A stretch of 64,000 bases of DNA from Streptomyces termitum (GCF_014650175.1 NZ_BMUL01000004.1:62001-126000); one strand, 5' to 3'. Numbered from the stretch's first letter, positions 53,127 through 62,439 are shown. Notes: generated by a model from the letters alone, not told the origin. A program made the numbers and translations.

Positions 53127-53897
53127 TCACCCGCCGGCCGGAACGGCCGGATTGAGGTCCACCAGCAGCATGTCGCGGATCGCCGTGCCGCCCAGCGGAC
53201 CGATCGGGGACACCTCGTGCGTCACCCGGGAGTCGTCGACGAACATCGAGTCCAGCGGGTCCAGCAGGGTCAGCCGGACCGGCTCGCCGCCCTCGGGGTG
53301 CACCGTCGAGAGACCTCCCCCGCACCGGTCCCGGCGCAGCAGGTGCATCCCGATGTACGCGTGCCCGTCCCGGTGGCGGCCCTCCGGCGTCGGCTCGCCC
53401 TCGCCGCCCGGCTCGGCCAGGACGCGGATCAGGTGGACGCCGACCTCCCACGCGGACGTGCCGCCGAGCCGGGTGGCCGCCCGGGCGTCCATCCCCACCA
53501 GCGCGAGCATCCCCTCGTGCAGCAGCACCTCGGGCGGGACCGGCGCGAACACCCGCTCCCGCCCCCGCCACATGCGGATCACGTCCTGGCGGAACGCGGT
53601 GTGCGGCAGCGGCGCGAACGACGTCGAGCCGTCCGCCGCCACCTCCACCCGCAGCCGCCCGTAGCGGCGCAGCCGGAACAGCTTCCCGCCGGGGATGCCG
53701 GTGTCCGGCTCCAGGTCCTCCCAGGCCGCGCGGAACTCCTCCAGGGCGTCCGCCGGCAGCAGCTGCCGGACCCGGTCGCCGCGCAGGCAGGCGAAACCGG
53801 TCCGGGCCGTCTCCCGGGCCAGGCCCTCGGCGCAGTCGCCGGCCGGCGGTCGGATGCGGACGGCCCCGTCCGGCGCGGTCACTCCCGTACTTGTCAC
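53127..53897 (-). CDS. 2-oxoglutarate/Fe(II) oxygenase of isoleucine-dioxygenase type (256 aa)
   Basis: Resembles the 2OG-Fe dioxygenase family that includes bacterial L-isoleucine hydroxylases. The metal triad is visible as His 175, Asp 177 (EGRHRDGHAYIG) and His 227 (THEVS), with Arg 241 in RDMLLVDLNP for 2-oxoglutarate. Such enzymes hydroxylate free or carrier-bound amino acids. It is the first gene of the operon with the carrier hydrolase, ligase, aminotransferase and transketolase, so it may hydroxylate the special diamino acid or a simple NRPS substrate. GTG 53897 has AAGGGG upstream. Confidence 0.82.
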   Translation of the reverse strand: MTSTGVTAPDGAVRIRPPAGDCAEGLARETARTGFACLRGDRVRQLLPADALEEFRAAWEDLEPDTGIPGGKLFRLRRYGRLRVEVAADGSTSFAPLPHTAFRQDVIRMWRGRERVFAPVPPEVLLHEGMLALVGMDARAATRLGGTSAWEVGVHLIRVLAEPGGEGEPTPEGRHRDGHAYIGMHLLRRDRCGGGLSTVHPEGGEPVRLTLLDPLDSMFVDDSRVTHEVSPIGPLGGTAIRDMLLVDLNPAVPAGG

Positions 53898-53965
53898 GAT
53901 CGCCCCTTCAGCAATGATGCGTATGACCGGCGATCACGCTGCCGGTCCGGGCCGCGCCGAAGGAG

Positions 53966-53981
53966 TCCGGATTTCCCCCGA
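53966..53981. promoter_or_regulatory. Putative cluster operator (site 2)
   Basis: TCCGGATTTCCCCCGA within a larger GAGTC...GACTC palindrome. It lies 69 bp upstream of the minus-strand oxygenase operon and 67 bp upstream of the plus-strand terminal NRPS, so it is centred between two divergent promoters. Confidence 0.55.
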
Positions 53982-54047
53982 CTCCACCCGCGCGCCCGCC
54001 CCGGCCAGGCTTCGGGCCAGACACACACGTCGACGAGGAGCCCCGGC

Positions 54048-57000
54048 ATGCCGCGAAACGTCAACGACCGACTGGCACAGCTCACCCCGCAGCAGCGCGC
54101 CGCGCTCCTGCGGGAGCTGCGCGCCAACCGTGAGCCGCGGCAGGCCGGCGACCGCATCGCCGCCGCCGGCCGCGACGAGCCCCTGCCGCTGTCCTCCGTG
54201 CAGCAGAGCCTGTGGTTCCTCGACCAGTGGTCCGACGGGCTGGCCTTCTACAACACCCCCCTCGCGCTGCGCCTGCGCGGCCCCCTCGACGTCCCCCTGC
54301 TCCGCACCGCCCTGAGCACCGTCGTCGCCCGGCACGAGACCCTGCGCACCCGCTACCTCGCCACCCCCGACGGCCCGCGCCAGATCGTCGACGCGCCCGC
54401 CCCCGCCGCCCTGGAACTGCTCGACCTCTCCGGGCTGCCCGCCGACGAGCGCGACGCCCGCACCCGCGAGCGGGCCTCCCGCGAGGCCCGCCGCCGCATC
54501 GACCTGTCGGCCGACCCGATGCTGCGCGCCACCCTCGTCAAGCAGGGCCCCGACGAACACGTCCTCGTGCTGTCCATGCACCACATCGCCACCGACGGCT
54601 GGTCCACCACCCGCATGGTGCAGGAACTCACCGAGTGCTACCTGGCCGGCCGCGCCGGACGCACCCCCGTCCTGCCCGAACTCCCCATCCAGTACGCCGA
54701 CTACGCCGTCTGGCAGCGGGACCGGCTCGCCGGCGAGGCCGGCGCCCGCGACCTGGCCTACTGGCGCGAACGGCTGGAGGGCATGCCCGCCCTCGCCTTC
54801 CCGTCCGACCGGCCGCGCCCCGCCGATCCGAAATGGACCGGCGCCGAGGTCGCCGCCCACCTCGAACCGGCCCTCCACCGCGACCTGGAGGCCCTCGCCC
54901 GCGGCGCGGGCACCCGGCTGCTGCCGGTCGCCGTCGCCGGACTCGCCGCCCTCATGTCCCGCTACACCGGCCAGGACGACATCGCCCTCGGCTCCGTCTT
55001 CTCCGGCCGCACCCGCACCGAGTTCGAGCCGCTCATCGGCTACTTCGCCAACACCGTCGTGCTGCGCACCTCCACCGCGGGCGACCCCACCTTCCGCGAG
55101 CTGCTGGCCCGCACGAGCGACACCGTCTCCGACGCGCACAAGCACCAGGAACTCCCCTTCGACCAGCTCGTCGGCGACCTGCGCCCCGACCGCGACCAGA
55201 GCCGCAACCCCCTCTTCCAGCACGCGATCTACCAACTGGGCACCCCGGTGGAGACCGTCCGCATGGGCGACATCGAACTCACCGGCCTGCCCCTGCACAT
55301 GGGCACCACCAAGTTCGACTGGACGATCGGCCTCTCCGAGCGCTCCACCGGCGGCATCGACCTGATGACCGAGTACGCCACCGAACTCCACGACGCCGAC
55401 CGCGTCGAGCGGATGGTCGGCCACTACCGCCGCGTCCTGGAGAGCGCCGTCGCCCACCCCGGCGCCCGCCTCTCCGAACTCGCCGTCCTCACCCCCGCCG
55501 AGCACGAGCGGATCGTCGTCGACTGGAACGACACCGCCGTCCCCGTCGACACCGACGGCGGCGTCCCCGCCGCCTTCGCCGCGCAGGTCGCCCGCACCCC
55601 CGGCGCCACCGCGGTCGTCCACCGCGGCGCCTCCCTCGACTACGCGGCCCTGGACCGGCGCGCCAACCGGATCGCCCACCGCCTGCGCGCCCTCGGCGCC
55701 GGCCCCGGCACCCTGGTCGGCGTCTGCCTCACCCGCGGCCCCGACATGCCCGCCGGCCTCCTCGGCGTCCTCAAGTCCGGCGCGGCCTTCGTCCCCCTCG
55801 ACCCCGACCACCCGGCGGCCCGCCTCGGCCACGTCCTCGGCGACGCCCGCCCCGCCGCCGTCCTCGTCGACGCCGACAGCACCGCCCGGCTCACCGCCGC
55901 GGCCGCCCTCGCCGACGGCCCCGCCCCCGCCCTCCTCGACCTCTCCGCCGGCCTCCCGGACGACGTCCCCGACACCGACCCGGGGGTCGCCGTCGGCGCG
56001 CACGACCTGGCGTACGTCACGTACACCTCCGGCTCCACCGGCCGCCCCAAGGGCGTCATGGTCGAGCACGCCCAGCTCCTGAACCTCTTCCGGGGTCTGG
56101 ACGACCGGGTCGGCGAGCACTCGCCGGGCACCTGGCTCGCGATCAGCAGCATCTCCTTCGACATGTCCGAGGTCGAGATGTTCTGGACGCTGACCCGGGG
56201 CTTCAAGGTGGTCGTGGCCTCCGGCCGCCCGCACGAACTCCTGCGTTCGGCGCCCGCCCGGCGCACCCGCCCGATGGAGTTCGGCCTCTTCTACTTCGCC
56301 AGCGACTCCGGCGACGACGCCCCCGGCGGCGACCGCTACCGGCTCCTGCTGGAGGGCGCCCGGTTCGCCGACCGGCACGGCTTCTCCGCCGTGTGGACCC
56401 CCGAGCGCCACTTCCACGCCTTCGGCGGCCTCTACCCCGCCCCCTCCGTCACCGCCGCGGCCCTCGCCATGGTCACCGAGAACGTCGCGATCCGCTCCGG
56501 CAGCGTGGTCATGCCGCTGCACCACCCGGTGCGCGTGGCCGAGGAGTGGTCCGTCGTCGACAACCTCTCCGGCGGCCGCGTCGGCATGGCCTTCGCCTCG
56601 GGCTGGCTCCACGACGACTTCGTCTTCGCCCCCGGGAACTACGAGGACCGCAAGCAGGTCATGATCGACGGGGTGCGGACCGTGCGGTCGCTGTGGCGTG
56701 GCGAGCCCGCCACGCTGACCGCCGGCAACGGCGAGGACGTCGAGATCCGCATCCGGCCCCGGCCCGTCCAGCCCGAACTGCCCGTCTGGCTCTCCTCCGG
56801 CGGCACCCCCGCCACCTTCAAGGCCGCCGCCGAACAGGGCGCCAACATCCTCACCCACCTGCTCGGCCAGGACCTCGACCAGCTCGCCGACTCCATCCGG
56901 CTCTACCACGACACCTGGCGGGAGACCTTCGGCACCGAGGGCGGCAAGGTCACCCTCATGCTCCACACCTTCCTCGGCGAGGACCGCGACCGCGCGCTGG

Positions 57001-59318
57001 AGCTCGTCCGCGAACCCTTCATCGACTACCTGCGCACCTCCCTGGACCTGGTCCGGGTGCTCGGCCAGCGGATGGGCGTCGACGTGGACCCCCGCAACCT
57101 CGCGGAGGACGACCTCGACGCCCTCCTCGGCCACGCCTTCGACCGGTACGTCCACACCAGCGGCCTCTTCGGCACCCCCGAGGACTGCCTGGAACTCATC
57201 GACCGGCTCTCCGCCATCGGCGTCGACGAACTCGCCTGCCTCGTCGACTTCGGCATCGACACCGACGAGGTGCTGGGCGGCCTCGACCACCTCGACCGGC
57301 TGCGCGTCCTCGCCGAGGCCCCGCGGGGACGGGACGCGGAGGAGGACGGCCCGTCCGCCCGCCCCGGCCACCACGCCTCGCTCGCCGAACTCATCGCCGA
57401 GCACGGCGTCACCCACCTCCAGTGCACGCCCTCCCTCGCCCAGCTGATGCTCGACGACCCCTCCGGCGCGGCCCGCGAGGCCCTCGGCGCCCTCGACGTC
57501 CTGCTCGTCGGCGGCGAGGCGGTGCCCACCGCGCTGGCCCTGCGGCTGCGCGAGGCCACCGGCGCCGGCCTGTACAACATGTACGGGCCCACCGAGACCA
57601 CCGTCTGGTCCACCGCCGGGGCCGTCGACGGCCGCGACACCGGGGCCCCCACCGTCCCCGTCGGCACCCCGATCGCCAACACCGCCGTCTACGTCCTCGA
57701 CCCGCACGGGGCACCGCTGCCCGCCGGGATCCCCGGCGAGCTCCACATCGGCGGCGACGGCGTCTCCCGGGGCTACCACAACCTGCCCGAGCTGACCCGC
57801 GAGCGGTTCCTGCCCGACCCGTTCCGGCAGGACCTCGTCCCGGGCGCCCGCATGTACCGCACCGGCGACCTCGCCAAGTGGCTGCCCGACGGCCGCCTGG
57901 AGTTCCTCGGCCGGGGCGACGACCAGGTCAAGGTACGCGGCTACCGCGTCGAACTCGGCGAGGTCGAGACCGCGCTGCGCGAGGCCCCCGGCGTCGGCTC
58001 CTGCGTGGTCGCCGCCCGCGGCCCGGCCGGCGCCCCCTACCTCGCCGCCTATGTGGTGGCCGCTTCCGGTCAGGACGCCCCCGGGGCCGACGAGCTCCGC
58101 GCCCACCTGCGCGAGCGGCTCCCCGAGTTCATGGTGCCCGCCCGCTACACGGTGCTGGACGCGCTCCCGCTCAACGCCAACGGCAAGGTGGACCGCTTCC
58201 GGCTGCCCGACCCGGCCGCCACCGCCTCCGGCGGCCCCGCGCAGGCACCCGTCACCCCCACCCAGAAGATCCTGGCCGAGGTGTGGCAACAGCTCCTGGA
58301 GGTGCCCGCCGTCGGCATCCACGACAACTTCTTCGACCTCGGCGGCCACTCCATCACCGTGATCCGGGCCGTCGACCTCGCCAACAAGCGCGGCGTGCGC
58401 GTCACCGCCCGCCAGCTCTTCCAGCACCAGACCGTGGCCGAACTCGCCGCCGCCGCCGACCAGGAGACCGCCCCGGCGGCCACGGCCGGGGCCGTGCCCC
58501 CGCCGGGCGGCACCCTCACCCTCCTCAGGTCCGGCACCGGGCAGCTGCCCCCGCTGTTCTGCGTCCACTCCAGCACCGGCACCTCCGCCTCCTACTTCCC
58601 GCTGGCCCGGCACATCGAGGAGGACCGCACCGTCTACGGCGTCGACGCCGCGCCCATCGTCCCCGGAGCTCCCGAGGAGTCCCTCGACCGGCTGGCCCGC
58701 CGCTACCGGGACGCGATCCGCGAGGTCCGGCCGGAAGGCCCGTACCACCTGCTCGGCTGGTCGCTGGGCGGCGGCATCGCCTGGGCGATCGCCTCGCTCC
58801 TCCAGGAGGAGGGCGCCGAGGTGGAGCTGCTGGCCCTCGTCGACACCCAGCCCCCGGCCGAACTGCCCGAACCGCTCGGTCACGCGGAGTCGGTCTGCGC
58901 CTTCGCCGACAGCTTCGCCCTCTCCATGGGCCGGCCCCCGCTGCGGCTCGACCCCGCCGAGGTGCGCGACCTGCCGGAGGAGGCCGCGTACGAGGCCGTG
59001 CTCGGCCGGCTCGCCGAGGCGGGCCTGGTCCGCACCGGGGAGAACGACGAGATCCTGGCCCGGGCCCGGATGTTCACCGCCATGACAAGGGCGGCCTCCA
59101 CCTGGCGGGCCACCCCCTACCGGGGGCCCGTGGAACTGCTCGTGGCCGACGACCCGGGCGACCTGGAGTGGTTCCGCCGGGGCTGGGAGCGGCACGCCGA
59201 CGGCCCGGTCCGCACCCGGCTCGTGCCCGGCACCCACTTCACCGTCATGCAGGGCACCGGCGCCAAGGACATCGCCGCCGTGCTCGCCGAGCCGCGCGCG
59301 GAAGGCCGGCTCGGATGA
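54048..59318 (+). CDS. Terminal NRPS: C-A(LLM monooxygenase insert)-T-TE (1756 aa)
   Basis: The C domain has HHIATDGWS. The A domain starts [15 protein letters not shown], is interrupted at about residues 741-1093 by a luciferase-like flavin monooxygenase (FGLFYFASDSGDD, WTPERHFHAFGGLYPAP, LHHPVRVAEEWSVVDNLSGG), and resumes with [11 protein letters not shown] to NANGKVDRFRL. A carrier ([14 protein letters not shown], near 1430) and a thioesterase (GWSLGGGIAW, Ser in GxSxG) follow. The pocket is about D-M-V-Q-L-G-M-V-W-K, glycine-like. MtaG and MelG of myxothiazol and melithiazol have the same C-A(MOX)-T-TE layout; there the glycine is alpha-hydroxylated and breaks down to leave a C-terminal amide. 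The same ending is predicted here. ATG 54048 has GAGGAG. Confidence 0.94.
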   Translation: MPRNVNDRLAQLTPQQRAALLRELRANREPRQAGDRIAAAGRDEPLPLSSVQQSLWFLDQWSDGLAFYNTPLALRLRGPLDVPLLRTALSTVVARHETLRTRYLATPDGPRQIVDAPAPAALELLDLSGLPADERDARTRERASREARRRIDLSADPMLRATLVKQGPDEHVLVLSMHHIATDGWSTTRMVQELTECYLAGRAGRTPVLPELPIQYADYAVWQRDRLAGEAGARDLAYWRERLEGMPALAFPSDRPRPADPKWTGAEVAAHLEPALHRDLEALARGAGTRLLPVAVAGLAALMSRYTGQDDIALGSVFSGRTRTEFEPLIGYFANTVVLRTSTAGDPTFRELLARTSDTVSDAHKHQELPFDQLVGDLRPDRDQSRNPLFQHAIYQLGTPVETVRMGDIELTGLPLHMGTTKFDWTIGLSERSTGGIDLMTEYATELHDADRVERMVGHYRRVLESAVAHPGARLSELAVLTPAEHERIVVDWNDTAVPVDTDGGVPAAFAAQVARTPGATAVVHRGASLDYAALDRRANRIAHRLRALGAGPGTLVGVCLTRGPDMPAGLLGVLKSGAAFVPLDPDHPAARLGHVLGDARPAAVLVDADSTARLTAAAALADGPAPALLDLSAGLPDDVPDTDPGVAVGAHDLAYVTYTSGSTGRPKGVMVEHAQLLNLFRGLDDRVGEHSPGTWLAISSISFDMSEVEMFWTLTRGFKVVVASGRPHELLRSAPARRTRPMEFGLFYFASDSGDDAPGGDRYRLLLEGARFADRHGFSAVWTPERHFHAFGGLYPAPSVTAAALAMVTENVAIRSGSVVMPLHHPVRVAEEWSVVDNLSGGRVGMAFASGWLHDDFVFAPGNYEDRKQVMIDGVRTVRSLWRGEPATLTAGNGEDVEIRIRPRPVQPELPVWLSSGGTPATFKAAAEQGANILTHLLGQDLDQLADSIRLYHDTWRETFGTEGGKVTLMLHTFLGEDRDRALELVREPFIDYLRTSLDLVRVLGQRMGVDVDPRNLAEDDLDALLGHAFDRYVHTSGLFGTPEDCLELIDRLSAIGVDELACLVDFGIDTDEVLGGLDHLDRLRVLAEAPRGRDAEEDGPSARPGHHASLAELIAEHGVTHLQCTPSLAQLMLDDPSGAAREALGALDVLLVGGEAVPTALALRLREATGAGLYNMYGPTETTVWSTAGAVDGRDTGAPTVPVGTPIANTAVYVLDPHGAPLPAGIPGELHIGGDGVSRGYHNLPELTRERFLPDPFRQDLVPGARMYRTGDLAKWLPDGRLEFLGRGDDQVKVRGYRVELGEVETALREAPGVGSCVVAARGPAGAPYLAAYVVAASGQDAPGADELRAHLRERLPEFMVPARYTVLDALPLNANGKVDRFRLPDPAATASGGPAQAPVTPTQKILAEVWQQLLEVPAVGIHDNFFDLGGHSITVIRAVDLANKRGVRVTARQLFQHQTVAELAAAADQETAPAATAGAVPPPGGTLTLLRSGTGQLPPLFCVHSSTGTSASYFPLARHIEEDRTVYGVDAAPIVPGAPEESLDRLARRYRDAIREVRPEGPYHLLGWSLGGGIAWAIASLLQEEGAEVELLALVDTQPPAELPEPLGHAESVCAFADSFALSMGRPPLRLDPAEVRDLPEEAAYEAVLGRLAEAGLVRTGENDEILARARMFTAMTRAASTWRATPYRGPVELLVADDPGDLEWFRRGWERHADGPVRTRLVPGTHFTVMQGTGAKDIAAVLAEPRAEGRLG

Positions 59319-59848
59319 CCGTCACGGAGACTCCCCGGGCCGCCCGGCCCGCCCGTGACGCCCTGCTGCGGGCGGTCTTCCGCCAGCACGCCGCCGGCGT
59401 CGCGGTGATCACGGCCCGGGGGGCGGACGGCCGCCCCCACGGGTTCACCGCGACCTCGCTGATCTCGGTCTCCGCGGAGCCGCCGGCCCTGGCCTTCGCG
59501 ATCTCCACCGGGGCCTCCAGCTGGCCGGCGGTCGCCGGGGCCGCGTACGTCGGGGTGCACCTGCTGGGCGAGGACCAGGCCGCGCTGGCCGCCGTCTTCG
59601 CCCGCAGCGGCGCCGACCGGTTCGCCGCGGCGCGCTGGTCGCCCGGCCCCTGCGGGAGCCCGGTGCTCTCCGGGGCGCTCGCCTGGCTGGAGTGCCGGGT
59701 GACGGCGCGGGTCCCGGCGGGCGACCACCGCATCGTGGTCGCCGAACTGGTCGGGGGCGACCCCGGCCCGGCCGACCGCCTCCCCCTCCTCTACCGCGCG
59801 GGCGCCTTCACGGCCCTGCGCCCGCAGCCCCCGGCCCACGAGCCCTGA
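59315..59848 (+). CDS. Flavin reductase family protein (177 aa)
   Basis: A split-barrel flavin:NAD(P)H reductase: FRQHAAGVAVITARGADG, GFTATSLISVSAEPP (typical FMN-binding TSxxSVSxxPP) and HRIVVAELVGG near the C-terminus. ATG 59315 overlaps the terminal NRPS stop by ATGA. The obvious job is to supply reduced FMN to the luciferase-like monooxygenase domain of that NRPS. The overlap suggests matched expression. Confidence 0.92.
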   Translation: MTVTETPRAARPARDALLRAVFRQHAAGVAVITARGADGRPHGFTATSLISVSAEPPALAFAISTGASSWPAVAGAAYVGVHLLGEDQAALAAVFARSGADRFAAARWSPGPCGSPVLSGALAWLECRVTARVPAGDHRIVVAELVGGDPGPADRLPLLYRAGAFTALRPQPPAHEP

Positions 59849-59900
59849 CCGACACCGGCCCGCCGGCCCCCTGGCCGGTAACGGCCACCGGGGCACCGGT

Positions 59901-59939
59901 ACCGGCCGCCGGGGCGTCACGACCGGCCGCCGGGGCGTC
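59901..59939. repeat. 18-bp direct repeat between convergent genes
   Basis: ACCGGCCGCCGGGGCGTC occurs at 59901-59918 and 59922-59939, with further CCGGTxxCGG copies upstream. It lies in the 103-bp gap between the reductase stop and the regulator stop; overlapping palindromes (GGCCGCCGG-type) could act as a terminator. Confidence 0.6.
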
Positions 59940-59951
59940 GCGGGCCGCCGG

Positions 59952-60956
59952 TCACGGCTCGTACGGCAGCCAGCCGCAGCGGACCGCCCGTACCCCCGCC
60001 TCGAAGCGGCTCCGCGCGCCCAGGCGCTCCATCAGGACCGTCGCGATCCGGCGCGCGGTGCGGTGCGAGACCCCCAGCCGCTTGGCGATCCCCTCATCCG
60101 TGTGCCCCTCGGCCAGCAGCCGCAGCGCCGCGGCCTCCTGCCGGCTCAGCCCGTCGTCGCCGCCGCGCGGCGCCGCGGCCTCGCCGAACGGCTGCGCCTG
60201 GTCCCACACGCTCTCGAAGAGGGTGCACAGCGCGGTCAGCGTCCCCTGACCGGTCAGCACCACCGCCCCCGCGAGGCTGTCCTCGCTGTTCAGCGGGATG
60301 ATCGCCGTCCTGCGGTCCAGGATCGTCATCCGGGTCGGCAGGACCGCCACCGTGCGGACCTGTCCGCCGTGGCCGGTCAGCCAGTTCACGTGCTCCACCG
60401 TCGGCGGGCTGTTGCGGACCGCGTCCACGTAGATCGTCCGCATCACCACCCCCCGCTTGAGCAGGCGCTCGTTCAGCGGGCGGGCCGCGGCCATGTTCTC
60501 CTCGCTCTGCCCGCCGTCCGGCACGAAGGCCATCACCTCCCGCTCCACCTCGTTGGTGAAGCGGGCCAGCCGGGCCCGGATCTGCTCCACCCCGTTGAGG
60601 TGCTCCACCCCCGTGTTCGCGGCGGCCGGCTGGAGACCGGCGTACTCCGAGATGAGCTGGGAGGCCGCCGCCCGCGAGGCCGCGATGCGCTGCCGGTGCG
60701 CCGCGAACTCCGCCTGCTGGCGGGCCAGCAGGTGTTCGAGCCCCAGCTCGGGGCTGACCGCGCGCGGATGGTCGAGCAGATCGGCCCGGTCGTGGACCAC
60801 CAGGGACAGCGCGGCCAGCCGCTCCCACGCCCGGTGGATGTCCTCTTTCGTCTGTCCCGTCCGGTCCGCCAACGCGGTGGCGTCGTCTCCCGGATGGGCC
60901 AACATCGTGCGATAGACGGATTCTGTGGGGCCGTCCAACCCCAATGACTCCAGCAC
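59952..60956 (-). CDS. LuxR-type regulator with TrmB-like N-terminus (334 aa)
   Basis: The N-terminus (GLDGPTESVYRTMLAHPGDD to KEDIHRAWERL) resembles a TrmB-type winged helix. The C-terminus is a LuxR/GerE helix-turn-helix (LSRQEAAALRLLAEGHTDEG, IAKRLGVSHRTARRIATVLM). The middle carries a phospholipase-D-like fold pattern seen in many Streptomyces regulators of this type. GTG 60956 has AGGGGG upstream. It is the most likely pathway regulator, and the shared 16-bp palindromes at four promoters have the size expected of a LuxR-type dimer site, but no footprint can be deduced. A 311-bp gap separates it from the next ORF. Confidence 0.85.
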   Translation of the reverse strand: MLESLGLDGPTESVYRTMLAHPGDDATALADRTGQTKEDIHRAWERLAALSLVVHDRADLLDHPRAVSPELGLEHLLARQQAEFAAHRQRIAASRAAASQLISEYAGLQPAAANTGVEHLNGVEQIRARLARFTNEVEREVMAFVPDGGQSEENMAAARPLNERLLKRGVVMRTIYVDAVRNSPPTVEHVNWLTGHGGQVRTVAVLPTRMTILDRRTAIIPLNSEDSLAGAVVLTGQGTLTALCTLFESVWDQAQPFGEAAAPRGGDDGLSRQEAAALRLLAEGHTDEGIAKRLGVSHRTARRIATVLMERLGARSRFEAGVRAVRCGWLPYEP

Positions 60957-61267
60957 TGCATCCCCCTACTGAGCAGAGCGGACAGGTCGCTCCGTCCTGA
61001 TCATGCCAAACGGAGGGCCGCCTATCGAGAGGGCGGAACCGCCCGGGCGCTTCCCGCGCCACCGGCGCCCCGGTGGACTGAAAGGGCCAGGGCCCAATTG
61101 GGCCAGCCACTCTCCCTTCACCTCCGCCCGCCCCTCGAAGCATGCTTGAGCCACGGCGGAAAACAGCCGCCGGAAACACTCGGTACAGCCTCTTGGACCA
61201 CGTCAACCGCGGGACGTGCGACAGGGGGGTCGAGATCCGCACCCCGACTCCTGGATGGGACCCGCTC
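60957..61267. promoter_or_regulatory. Intergenic region with 14-bp perfect palindrome
   Basis: No gene is evident in these 311 bases. GGCCCAATTGGGCC at 61091-61104 is a perfect palindrome, and AAGCATGCTT (61138-61147) is a second. They could be operators of the LysR-type or LuxR-type regulators on either side. Confidence 0.4.
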
Positions 61268-61468
61268 ATGCTCCGCGCCCGTTTCGCCCCGATCGCCGCC
61301 AAGACCGCCGCCCTCGCCCTCGCCGCCGCCTTCCTCCTCCCGGCCGGCGGGGCCGCGACCGCCACGGTCCTGGCCGACGGGCCCGTCGCCCCGGTCACCC
61401 AGCCCGCCCAGGGCACCGGTACCGGCGGGACCGGCGAGGCCCCGGAAGACGACATGGGCTGGGGCTGA
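61268..61468 (+). CDS. Possible small secreted peptide (66 aa)
   Basis: ATG 61268 opens a frame with a signal-peptide-like start (MLRARFAPIAAKTAALALAA, then AFLLPAGGAATATVLADG). A Pro/Thr/Gly-rich tail ends DDMGWG. The ribosome-binding site is weak. Secreted peptides of this style occur next to LysR genes in Streptomyces, but the family is not recognised. It could be a non-coding stretch with a chance frame. The LysR-type gene begins 50 bp later. Confidence 0.4.
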   Translation: MLRARFAPIAAKTAALALAAAFLLPAGGAATATVLADGPVAPVTQPAQGTGTGGTGEAPEDDMGWG

Positions 61469-61518
61469 CCGGACCGTACGGCGGGGGAGACCGGCCTCGA
61501 ACCACGGGAGGAGACCAC

Positions 61519-62433
61519 GTGGACATCCGACAGCTGACGACCTTCCACCGGGTGGCGACACTGCTCAGCTTCACGCGGGCCGCCACCGAGCTCAAGTACG
61601 CCCAGTCCAGCGTCACCGCGCAGATCAAGGGACTGGAGGTCTCGCTCGGGGTCGAGCTCTTCGAACGGCTCCGGGGCCGGATCCGGCTCACCCCGGCCGG
61701 TGAGCGCCTGATGCCGTACGCCGAGCGGATCCTCGCCCTCGCCGACGAGGCGCGGGGCGCCACCGCCGGTCCCGGCGACCCCTCCGGGAGCCTGGTCATC
61801 GGCACGACGGAGAGCCTGATCTCCTACCGGATGCCCCCCGTCCTGGAGTACTTCCACCACCGCTACCCGCTGCTCCAGCTGGTGCTCCGCCCGAGCCTGT
61901 GCGCCGAGACCTGCCACGCGCTGCGCCAGGGCTCCTTCGACCTGGGCTTCCTCATGGAGGCCGAGACGGAGCACCCCGGGGTGCAGACCGCCGTGCTGGG
62001 CTCCGAGCCGCTGGCCCTGGTGGCCGCTCCCGGCCACCTCCTCGCCCGGGAACGCTCCCTCACCACGCGGGACCTGCGCGCGGCCGCCGTCCTCGCGCCC
62101 GAGGCCGGCTGCGCCTACCGCGAGCTGTTCGAGGCCGAGCTGAACGACGGCTCGGGGGAACCGGTCTCCTTCCTGGAGTTCGGCAACATCGAGTCGGTCA
62201 AGCGGGGCGTGGCCGCCGGCCTCGGCATCGGCCTGCTGCCGGCGATGACCGTCGCGGAGGCCGTGGAGGACGGCCGGCTCGCCGTCCTCGACTGGGAGCC
62301 CCCCTTCGAGGTGTTCACCCAGCTCGCCTGGCGGCGCGGCAGGCAACTGTCCCGGGAGGCCCGCCTGTTCGTCGACCAGACGGTCGCCTTCATGTCCGAG
62401 TACTACCGGCCGGCCGCCACCGCCGCCGCCTGA
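61519..62433 (+). CDS. LysR-family transcriptional regulator (304 aa)
   Basis: N-terminal winged helix-turn-helix (DIRQLTTFHRVATLLSFTRA, SSVTAQIKGLEVSLGVELF), then the effector-binding periplasmic-binding-protein fold (GSLVIGTTESLISYRMPPVL to GLGIGLLPAMTVAEAV). GTG 61519 follows GGGAGGAGACC. It is convergent with the oxygenase gene at 62440 (6 bp apart). Its target is unknown. It could be a cluster regulator or a neighbour. Confidence 0.9.
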   Translation: MDIRQLTTFHRVATLLSFTRAATELKYAQSSVTAQIKGLEVSLGVELFERLRGRIRLTPAGERLMPYAERILALADEARGATAGPGDPSGSLVIGTTESLISYRMPPVLEYFHHRYPLLQLVLRPSLCAETCHALRQGSFDLGFLMEAETEHPGVQTAVLGSEPLALVAAPGHLLARERSLTTRDLRAAAVLAPEAGCAYRELFEAELNDGSGEPVSFLEFGNIESVKRGVAAGLGIGLLPAMTVAEAVEDGRLAVLDWEPPFEVFTQLAWRRGRQLSREARLFVDQTVAFMSEYYRPAATAAA

Positions 62434-62439
62434 GGGGGC

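Noticed and set aside
53934..59237. Minus-strand frame of about 1770 codons opposite the terminal NRPS
   Set aside because: Gly/Val/Glu-rich antisense without motifs; the plus strand encodes a complete C-A-MOX-T-TE protein with a good start.
16437..59318. MbtH-like helper gene
   Set aside because: I looked for a short ORF with the characteristic Trp-rich MbtH pattern near the NRPS genes and found none; it may be elsewhere in the genome.
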